The translations under genes and the position numbers were made by a program. This document shows positions 5,888 to 10,715 of a stretch of DNA of 10,715 nucleotides, piece by piece. The notes under the pieces were generated by a model, which was not told where the DNA came from, ran no database searches, and saw nothing but the letters and a program-made list of their open reading frames with translations. Origin of the DNA: JAZSQT01 sp045538075 (GTDB taxonomy: Bacteria; Chrysiogenota; Deferribacteres; Deferribacterales; Mucispirillaceae); assembly GCA_045538075.1 (NCBI GenBank), contig JAZSQT010000123.1:1-10715 (forward strand), given 5' to 3'. Positions within the stretch are counted from its first letter, which is position 1, and the number at the start of each line of letters is the position of its first letter.

Positions 5888-6894
5888 ACAAGCCCTTTTA
5901 CTAAATCAACGAGATATTTTACATTTTCAACAGGAGTTTTAGGCATAATACCGTGTCCTAAGTTAAAAATATGGCTTGTTGCTTTTTTACCTTCACTTAT
6001 TGCAATTTCAGTATAATGTTTTATTGCTTCTTTGTTTGCAAAAAGTATTGCAGGGTCAATATTTCCTTGTAAACAAAATTTGTTACCTAATTTATTGTCG
6101 GCTTCAAGTATTCCAGTTTTCCAGTCTAAGCCAATTCCGGCACAGCTAAGATTTTTGATAGTATTAAAATATTGAGCTCCATCTTTTGCAAAGTATATAA
6201 CTGGTGCATTTTTTAACGTTTTTACAATCCTATCTACATAAGGAAAAACTTGCTTTTCATATTCGTCTTGAGGTAAAATTCCAGCCCAAGTATCAAAAAT
6301 TTGGACAGTAGCACAACCGTAATCAATTTGTTTTTGTAGGTATAAAATAGTGCTATCTGTGAGTTTATCCATTAAATCGGCATATACTTTTGGCGTATTT
6401 AACATCATTTTACGTAGTTCAAGAAATGCTTTTGAACCAGCACCTTCAACCATATAGCAAGCAAGAGTAAACGGAGCTCCAGAAAATCCGATTAATGGAA
6501 CATTTAATTTGCTGACTAATAATTTAACAGTTTCATAAACAAAAGGCACATCTATTTCAGGGTTTAATATTTTCAATTTATTGACATCTGCTTGAGTTCT
6601 AACAGGATTAGAAATAAAAGGTGCTGGATTAAAAGATAAATCAACTCCCATAGGTTCAACAGGTATCAGAATATCAGAAAATAAAATTCCTGCATCTACA
6701 CCTAATATATCAATAGGTTGTAATGTAACTTCGCAAGCAAGAGTAGGGTTTTTGCATAATTCTAAAAAAGATACCTTTTCTCTAACAGCTCTGTATTCTG
6801 CCATATATCTACCTGCTTGACGCATAAGCCAAATAGGAGGGCGTTCCGTTTTTTCTTTATTAAGTGCTTTTAAAAGTAAATCATTAAATGCCAT
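5884..6894 (-). CDS. hemE: Uroporphyrinogen III decarboxylase
   Basis: The 336-residue cytoplasmic enzyme removes four carboxyl groups from uroporphyrinogen III to give coproporphyrinogen III. The signature PPIWLMRQAGRYMAEYR (19-35) is intact with Arg25 and Arg29. The catalytic-site aspartate is Asp74 in LFSDIL. The conserved tyrosine is Tyr147 in the GAPFTLACYMVEG segment, and His314 lies in FNLGHGIMP near the C-terminus. Length is typical. It is the first gene after a good promoter at 6955-6927, with AAGGAAG just ahead of ATG 6894, and it overlaps hemH by 4 nt. It therefore heads the haem/quinone operon. Confidence 0.97.
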   Translation of the reverse strand: MAFNDLLLKALNKEKTERPPIWLMRQAGRYMAEYRAVREKVSFLELCKNPTLACEVTLQPIDILGVDAGILFSDILIPVEPMGVDLSFNPAPFISNPVRTQADVNKLKILNPEIDVPFVYETVKLLVSKLNVPLIGFSGAPFTLACYMVEGAGSKAFLELRKMMLNTPKVYADLMDKLTDSTILYLQKQIDYGCATVQIFDTWAGILPQDEYEKQVFPYVDRIVKTLKNAPVIYFAKDGAQYFNTIKNLSCAGIGLDWKTGILEADNKLGNKFCLQGNIDPAILFANKEAIKHYTEIAISEGKKATSHIFNLGHGIMPKTPVENVKYLVDLVKGLV

Positions 6895-6926
6895 AAAACT
6901 TCCTTATTTTTTAAAATTAATTCTTA

Positions 6927-6955
6927 ATTATATAATTACAAAAATTAAATTACAA
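6927..6955 (-). promoter_or_regulatory. Sigma-70-type promoter of the hemE operon
   Basis: On the minus strand TTGTAA (6955-6950) is separated by exactly 17 nt from a perfect TATAAT (6932-6927). Transcription would begin near 6920, giving a leader of about 25 nt before the hemE start at 6894. The surrounding DNA is very AT-rich, so chance matches are easy, but the position between the preceding terminator and hemE is right. Confidence 0.65.
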
Positions 6956-6990
6956 CAAATATTAAAAAATAAAAAAAAATTGTAAATTTA

Positions 6991-7016
6991 AAAATTTTTA
7001 TGATGAAATTTTTTGT
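6991..7016 (-). repeat. Degenerate copy of the AT-rich dispersed repeat
   Basis: Read on the minus strand this is ACAAAAAATTTCATCATAAA plus a T-run. It matches the element at 10690-10715 except for changes in the central CGTCCT. It sits in the hemE upstream region, outside any gene. In DNA this AT-rich the weakest copy could be chance. Confidence 0.45.
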
Positions 7017-7055
7017 ATTCTTTTTATATTGTTTCAATAATTTTTGAAATTTACC

Positions 7056-7091
7056 AAAATAAAAGCCCACCTAATATTATATAGATGGGCT
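7056..7091 (-). terminator. Bidirectional-looking terminator after the 106-aa gene
   Basis: AGCCCA (7064-7069) pairs with TGGGCT (7086-7091) around a 16-nt AT-rich loop. On the minus strand it is followed by TTTATTTT, and on the plus strand by AATTTTAAATAATTTTTT. A second minus-strand AGCCCAT at about 7120-7114 is a direct repeat of one arm and could form an alternative partner. It separates the 106-aa gene from the hemE promoter. Confidence 0.65.
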
Positions 7092-7149
7092 AATTTTAAA
7101 TAATTTTTTAAACATGGGCTATTATTCTTTTACGTTTAGCAACTATCAA

Positions 7150-7470
7150 TTATTTTTTGTCAATAATTAATCTTGTTAAAGCAACCATGTCTTCAGAAGG
7201 AATATTTTTTATTAAATTGTCAGGCTTTTCTATTTCGCCTAAATTTCCTATTACTTTATTCAAGTTTTTTTCTGCTGTTTCAAGCATTATTCCTTTAAAT
7301 GTTGCAGAAGACCTGTTTAACTCTGCAGATTGTAATCTTATATCATAAATATCATTTAAGTTATTTATGAATTGATGTTCTCTATTTCTATTATTTTTAA
7401 TGTAAGTTGCCTTACGTTGAGACTCCCCCATGTTTGCATCTATATTTGCAACCTTTGATATATTATCCAT
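7150..7470 (-). CDS. Unknown small helical protein next to flagellin
   Basis: I do not recognise this 106-residue protein. It has no signal peptide, membrane helix or cysteine. It is polar, Asn/Lys/Glu-rich and likely mostly helical, with a hydrophobic end (DMVALTRLIIDKK). A good AAGGAGC (7483-7477) precedes ATG 7470, and a terminator follows, so it is probably a single-gene transcript. Its position downstream of flagellin and its size would suit a flagellar export chaperone or similar factor, but I see no FliS, FlgN, FliW or CsrA motif. Real coding status is supported by the ribosome-binding site, clean start and terminator. Confidence 0.7.
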   Translation of the reverse strand: MDNISKVANIDANMGESQRKATYIKNNRNREHQFINNLNDIYDIRLQSAELNRSSATFKGIMLETAEKNLNKVIGNLGEIEKPDNLIKNIPSEDMVALTRLIIDKK

Positions 7471-7607
7471 GGGTTTGCTCCTTCATTTAGTATAATTTTC
7501 CTTCTAACTTCGTTATTTTAAAAAAATATTCAGTTATGTATGTCTATATACACTCCTTCATATTTTTTAAAAGCCACCTCGTTAGAAAAAAAATTTTCAT
7601 TAATAAT

Positions 7608-7636
7608 ACAAAAAATTTCGTATTAAAATTTTTTGT
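7608..7636 (+). repeat. AT-rich dispersed repeat, self-complementary copy
   Basis: ACAAAAAATTT, a 7-nt centre CGTATTA, then AAATTTTTTGT: the 11-nt arms are perfect complements. It shares its first 14 bases with the copies at 7809 and 10690 and lies just left of the palindromic element. Confidence 0.65.
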
Positions 7637-7644
7637 TAACCGTG

Positions 7645-7752
7645 TTTCACTCCTCGTAATGACTGTTTTTACGTCATTGCGATACGATTTTAATCGTCGT
7701 GGCAATCCAGTCTTTTATGGACTGCCACGTCGCTTTGCTCCTCGCAGTGACG
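7645..7752. repeat. Palindromic intergenic repeat element
   Basis: CGTCATTGCGA (7672-7682) pairs with TCGCAGTGACG (7742-7752), with one G-T wobble. Inside, GTGG and CAGTC (before the loop) pair with GACTG and CCAC, giving an imperfect stem of roughly 80 nt. The wording (GTCATTGCGA, GTGGCAATCC, GCCACGTCGCTTTGCTCCTCGC) matches a widespread small palindromic repeat seen between genes in many bacterial genomes. A partial second unit ending CTCCTCGTAATGAC lies at 7650-7663. The GC content is clearly above that of its surroundings. It carries no gene of its own and would be a passively mobilised element or a structured RNA or attenuator. Confidence 0.75.
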
Positions 7753-7808
7753 GTTTTAGTGTTACTAGCGAGAAACCTTTTAAGTTTTCTTGGTAATCCA
7801 CAAATATT

Positions 7809-7834
7809 ACAAAAAATTTCGTCCTAATTTTTTC
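7809..7834 (+). repeat. AT-rich dispersed repeat copy
   Basis: ACAAAAAATTTCGTCCTAAT continues into a T-run. The first 19 bases are identical to the copy at 10690. Together with the copy at 7608 in the same orientation it brackets the palindromic element. Confidence 0.65.
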
Positions 7835-7870
7835 ATTATTAATTTTTTAATCAAGTAAATTTTGTAGTAA

Positions 7871-7894
7871 AAGGGGAAAGGATACTTTCCCCTT
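7871..7894 (-). terminator. Flagellin terminator
   Basis: AAGGGGAAAG (7871-7880) and CTTTCCCCTT (7885-7894) form a perfect 10-bp stem with a 4-nt loop, 13 nt past the flagellin stop. On the minus strand TTACTACAAAATTT follows, a short rather than long T-tract. Confidence 0.85.
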
Positions 7895-7907
7895 ATAAGA
7901 TTTAATA

Positions 7908-10223
7908 TTATCCAATCAATTGTGCTGCATAGCTTGGAAGTTGGTTAGCTTGAGCAAGCATTGCAGTAGCTGATTGTAAAAGCACTTGGCGAGCTACTAA
8001 ATCTGCACTTGCTTGAGCTATATCTAAATCTCTAATACGAGATTCTGAAGCTACTAAGTTTTCTCTTGTAGTGTTCAAATTGTTAATAGTATAGTCAAGT
8101 CTGTTAATTTGAGCACCAGCAATAGCCCTTGATTTAGATATTTTTTCTAATGCTTGGTCAAGTTTAGTAATTGATTTTTGTGCGTTATCAAATGTAACAA
8201 CGTTTACATCATCAATTTCAAGGCTTGTAGTATCAAGCTGAGCTATAGATATATCTAATACTTGACCTTCATTTGGTCCAATAGCAGCTTTAGTTGCATT
8301 ATCTACAACGTGTAAGTATTCAATTGTATTTTCTAATTTTGGAGATATAACCATTTTTCTTGTAGCATCATCGTAAGTGATGTGAGCAGCAGATGCTGGT
8401 TCTATCATTACGTCAACACCTTTAATAATGTTGCGTAATCTACCATCAGTAACAGTATCTTCACCGATAAATTCGCCACTGTGAGCATCAGTTACTCTAA
8501 CTGTAAGAGCAGAATCTGTTGCTTCTTGTATTTGAGCTACACTTAAAGCGTCAATTATACCTTGGTCTCCAGAGAAGCTAATGTTTCCTTTTTCTCCAAG
8601 TAATGCACCTTGTATTACGAATGTTCCTTGAACTGCTTCGTTACTATTTTCTACTGGGTCAGATACGAAGTTTACTAAGTTTCTGTTTACTGTAGTAGCA
8701 TTGCTGTTAGTTGCATCTGCACCTAAACCAAGCTCAATTAAAGCACTAGTAAGTTTTTCTTCAAAATCTTGAATAGTGTCTGAAGCTTCCATAGTAATAG
8801 AAGTAGATTCACCAACACCGTTATAAACAGTAAGTTCTTGAGTGTTATCTAACACGTTTCTACCGTCAGAGTTTACAAACCTTTGAATATCACCTAACTT
8901 AGTATATTTAGAAGCAACATCGCCACCACCAAGGATAGTTACTTTAGCACTAGCAACAGTAGTCATATTTGCAGACAATTTTGTTGGGTCTGCTTTACCC
9001 ATAGTAACATCAATACTACCGTAAGATATGTTACCAGCTTCGTCCATTTGAGCAGTATAAACTGTAGTAGTAAGTTCTTGGTTTTGGTTATATACAGCTG
9101 CATTATTATAAATTGCAGTTGCACCACTTGAACCAAATTGAATACCAACAGTATCAGCAGTAATAGCAGCAGAAGCAGTAAAAGATACTAATACTCTATC
9201 GCCATCATTAAAGGCAGCAGCAGCAAGACCATCTAATGTAACACCAGAAGAGTTAAACACAGAACCAGTTGTTCCTACTAAATTTGTTAATGCAGCAGTA
9301 TTAGTTGCAAAAAGAGTTCCCCCTTTAATAGTTCCGTCTATCCAGTCAGATAAAGCACCAGTATTTACGTTACGCACACGGAATTGAGCAGCAGCTGTTC
9401 CGTTAGCACTTGCATTAGCAAGAGCTTCAACTTCAAGAGTAAAAGATGTATTAATACCACTTGCACCGTTTATAGTAACAGCAGTAATACCAGAAAATGT
9501 AGAACCGATAACATGGTCATCTGTGTGAGTTATTTGAGCAGAAGTGTGAGCTACTCTAATGCTCATTGCTTCATCACCAGTAGCAACAACATTTTTAAAG
9601 TTGTCAATATCTCTGATGAGAGTAGCGTTAGCAGTCATATCAAAGCTATAAGCACCTTCTTTTACAGTCATAACGTCAGTTTTATAAACAGCGTTATCAC
9701 CAGGGTCAACAGAGTATTCTAATTTATAGTTACCTTCAGCAGGAGTGCCTTTAACGATAGCTTCAATTTCGCCACTTGTAGCAGACCATAAAGCAGCTGC
9801 GTCTCCATTAAGTAATTTTTTAGTGTTAAATTCTGTAGAAGATGAGATTCTGTTAATTTCTTCTTTAAGTTGGTCAACTTCTAACTGTAGCATTGCTCTA
9901 TCGTTAGTAGTGTAAGCAGGGTCTCCAGCTTGCACTGCAAGTTCTCTAATCCTTTGAACTATATCAGTCATAGAGCCCATAGCACCTTCAGCAGTTTGAA
10001 GCATACTAATAGCGTCTTGAGCATTTGCTGCTGCTTTTGCTAAACCAGAAATTTGACCTCTTAATTTTTCAGATACTGCTAAACCAGAAGCATCATCTGC
10101 TGCAGAGTTAATTCTCAAACCAGTAGATAACTGTTTAATAGTGTTTGATAATAATGAGTTAGCATTATTAACAGAGTTAATGGCACCTATCGCTGTAGGG
10201 TTTGTTAAAATTGAAATAGCCAT
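7908..10223 (-). CDS. fliC: Flagellin, unusually large
   Basis: The 771-residue protein is the filament subunit, exported through the flagellar type III apparatus. The N-terminal D0/D1 region (1-140) has the classic LSTGLRINSAADDASGLAVS start, QRIRELAVQ at 90-98 and INRISSSTEFNTKKLLNG at 123-140. The C-terminal region (about 688-771) ends in the usual helical MLAQANQLPSYAAQLIG. Between them lies a long Ala/Thr/Asn/Ser-rich variable region of about 500 residues, presumably surface-exposed. I see no cysteine. Many flagellins are 280-500 residues, so this is a large one. The start is ATG 10223, not 10238: the upstream ATG overlaps the GGAGG ribosome-binding site and the family start is MAISI. 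It is a single-gene transcript with its own terminator. Base composition looks less AT-rich than its neighbours. Confidence 0.96.
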   Translation of the reverse strand: MAISILTNPTAIGAINSVNNANSLLSNTIKQLSTGLRINSAADDASGLAVSEKLRGQISGLAKAAANAQDAISMLQTAEGAMGSMTDIVQRIRELAVQAGDPAYTTNDRAMLQLEVDQLKEEINRISSSTEFNTKKLLNGDAAALWSATSGEIEAIVKGTPAEGNYKLEYSVDPGDNAVYKTDVMTVKEGAYSFDMTANATLIRDIDNFKNVVATGDEAMSIRVAHTSAQITHTDDHVIGSTFSGITAVTINGASGINTSFTLEVEALANASANGTAAAQFRVRNVNTGALSDWIDGTIKGGTLFATNTAALTNLVGTTGSVFNSSGVTLDGLAAAAFNDGDRVLVSFTASAAITADTVGIQFGSSGATAIYNNAAVYNQNQELTTTVYTAQMDEAGNISYGSIDVTMGKADPTKLSANMTTVASAKVTILGGGDVASKYTKLGDIQRFVNSDGRNVLDNTQELTVYNGVGESTSITMEASDTIQDFEEKLTSALIELGLGADATNSNATTVNRNLVNFVSDPVENSNEAVQGTFVIQGALLGEKGNISFSGDQGIIDALSVAQIQEATDSALTVRVTDAHSGEFIGEDTVTDGRLRNIIKGVDVMIEPASAAHITYDDATRKMVISPKLENTIEYLHVVDNATKAAIGPNEGQVLDISIAQLDTTSLEIDDVNVVTFDNAQKSITKLDQALEKISKSRAIAGAQINRLDYTINNLNTTRENLVASESRIRDLDIAQASADLVARQVLLQSATAMLAQANQLPSYAAQLIG

Positions 10224-10230
10224 AATATTA

Positions 10231-10236
10231 TCCTCC
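10231..10236 (-). promoter_or_regulatory. Flagellin ribosome-binding site that decides the start
   Basis: GGAGGA lies 7 nt before ATG 10223. An in-frame ATG at 10238 runs into this site, so it cannot be the real start. The stretch ATGGAGGA also carries two GGA triplets of the kind CsrA covers when it blocks flagellin translation. Confidence 0.8.
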
Positions 10237-10247
10237 ATGAATGTTTA

Positions 10248-10326
10248 CAAAGTAACGTTCCTTATTACTTTGACGCAAAAATATTGCGTAATTCATTTGT
10301 TGTTGAAACTTCCATGCTTCAACAAC
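10248..10326 (-). promoter_or_regulatory. Flagellin mRNA leader with three adjacent hairpins
   Basis: In mRNA order: arms GTTGTTGAA/TTCAACAAC (10326-10299) with loop GCATGGAAGT; ACGCAA/TTGCGT (10289-10273); CAAAGTAA/TTACTTTG (10272-10248) with loop TAAGGAACG. The first and third loops each present an A-N-GGA, the core CsrA target in a hairpin loop, and the ribosome-binding site supplies further GGA. CsrA control of flagellin translation through such sites is established in Bacillus (with FliW) and Campylobacter. Application here is inference, as neither csrA nor fliW is in the window. Confidence 0.6.
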
Positions 10327-10620
10327 TTGCAATAGGGATAATTTTGCTTACAAAGATATTGTTATTAAGTGATAAAATTTTGAGCCAAATTACTAATTGT
10401 TTTAGTAATACTTTTTATCAAATAAAAACGATATTTATAAGCTAAAGTGAAATAAATATAGTAAAAAAAGTCCTTCAATCAATTTTTACGTTATATTTAT
10501 AAGTGTTCCTATTGCTTTAAAATCGTTCTTGCAATATGGATATGTGGTTATCCATTAACCTAAATGTTGACTAAAATAAAATTTTCCTTTCACCTCATTT
10601 TTTTCTAAAGTTAAAAATAA
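10327..10620. other. Gene-free upstream region of flagellin
   Basis: I see no gene here. It holds inverted repeats ATTACTAA/TTAGTAAT (10389-10409) and ATGGATA/TATCCAT (10536-10555), and an 11-nt direct repeat ATATTTATAAG (10431-10441 and 10493-10503). The flagellin promoter should lie here on the minus strand. I find no match to sigma-28 (TAAA-N15-GCCGATAA) or sigma-54 on that strand. The best sigma-70-like pair is TTGATT (10482-10477), 16 nt, TATATT (10460-10455), which is weak and would give a leader of about 225 nt. Confidence 0.5.
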
Positions 10621-10632
10621 AAAAGCCGATAA
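10606..10632 (+). promoter_or_regulatory. Exact sigma-28 consensus match on the plus strand
   Basis: TAAA (10606-10609), 15 nt, then GCCGATAA (10625-10632) equals the full flagellar sigma-28 consensus. It points right, away from flagellin, and its -10 box forms part of the terminator stem at 10623-10662. Transcription would begin in or near the hairpin loop. It may drive a rightward gene beyond the window, or be chance. Confidence 0.35.
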
Positions 10633-10662
10633 GATTTTAAGTTGGGAAAATCTTATCGGCTT
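10623..10662 (-). terminator. Perfect 16-bp terminator hairpin of a gene beyond the right edge
   Basis: AAGCCGATAAGATTTT (10623-10638) and its exact complement (10647-10662) enclose an 8-nt loop. On the minus strand TTTTATTTTT follows the stem, so it should end a leftward transcript entering from the right. On the plus strand the following TTAATTATTTT is weaker. Confidence 0.85.
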
Positions 10663-10689
10663 AATTATTTTAATACCTTGATAAATTAT

Positions 10690-10715
10690 ACAAAAAATTT
10701 CGTCCTAAAATTTTT
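10690..10715 (+). repeat. AT-rich dispersed repeat copy at the window edge
   Basis: ACAAAAAATTTCGTCCTAAA runs into a T-run that reaches the window end, so its right boundary is not visible. It shares 19 bases exactly with the copy at 7809. Confidence 0.6.

Larger units (their letters stand above)
7471..7907. other. Gene-free region between flagellin and the 106-aa gene
   Basis: These 437 nt hold the flagellin terminator, two copies of an AT-rich repeat and a palindromic element between them. I find no convincing promoter for the 106-aa gene: TATACT at about 7491-7486 is too close to its ribosome-binding site and lacks a -35. An apparent 86-codon plus-strand frame (7536-7796) is a read-through of the palindromic repeat and not a gene. 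Confidence 0.7.

Noticed and set aside
7533..7600. 18-codon minus-strand ORF upstream of the 106-aa gene
   Set aside because: No ribosome-binding site and too short to distinguish from chance in AT-rich DNA.
7536..7796. 86-codon plus-strand reading frame
   Set aside because: It is made of the AT-rich repeat and the palindromic element. The RRGNPVFYGLPRRFAPRSDG-like product is the usual false translation of such repeats, and there is no ribosome-binding site.
9384..9722. Plus-strand Ser/Cys-rich frame inside flagellin
   Set aside because: Antisense shadow of the Ala/Thr-rich variable region.
10224..10238. Upstream ATG of the flagellin (five extra residues)
   Set aside because: It overlaps the GGAGG ribosome-binding site of the family-typical MAISI start.
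10367..10388. Sigma-54-like TTGGCTC sequence upstream of flagellin (minus strand)
   Set aside because: The -24 GG is present but the essential -12 GC is TA here, and several other positions mismatch.
1..10715. CRISPR array, tRNA, rRNA, transposase or phage genes
   Set aside because: I looked for regularly spaced repeats, tRNA-like cloverleafs and recombinase motifs and found none.

Overview
The window is strongly AT-rich, has no RNA genes, and reads as a chromosomal region of a flagellated, haem- and quinone-making bacterium. Every gene I accept lies on the minus strand, so transcription runs right to left. The flagellin ends, the aerobic-type haem enzymes (HemE, HemH), a UbiA protein of the 4-hydroxybenzoate/MqnP type and the low GC would fit Deferribacterota such as a Mucispirillum-like organism. 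That assignment is inference from gene content, not a database match.

Layout, in transcription order. (1) 10715-10621: a copy of an AT-rich dispersed repeat and a perfect 16-bp terminator hairpin that ends a transcript entering from the right. (2) 10620-10224: a long leader and promoter region with no gene. Just before the flagellin start it holds three adjacent hairpins, two with GGA in the loop, as in CsrA-controlled flagellin mRNAs. (3) 10223-7908: a very large flagellin (771 aa) with its own terminator at 7871-7894. (4) 7907-7471: intergenic DNA with a palindromic repeat element between two copies of the AT-rich repeat. (5) 7470-7150: a small unrecognised helical protein with a terminator. 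(6) From a good sigma-70-type promoter at 6955-6927: hemE, hemH, ubiA, ubiX and then a zinc-ribbon membrane protein, a coiled-coil protein and an exported or anchored protein of unknown function. Several of these genes overlap or abut (ATGA, TAATG, 1-nt gap), suggesting one operon. (7) 2162-342: a short protein resembling the N-terminal part of HigA antitoxins, a 14-bp hairpin, a flavodoxin-like iron-sulfur flavoprotein and class II fructose-bisphosphate aldolase, closed by a terminator. (8) 301-8: a zinc-ribbon/TM2-domain membrane protein whose start sits directly behind that terminator.

Functionally, hemE and hemH serve haem synthesis. UbiA and UbiX serve quinone synthesis (prenylation of an aromatic acid, and the prenyl-FMN cofactor for a UbiD-type decarboxylase), so the operon couples two needs of the respiratory chain. 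The three unknown genes coupled behind ubiX are the best candidates here for undescribed biology. The flagellin leader is the best candidate for an undescribed regulatory element.
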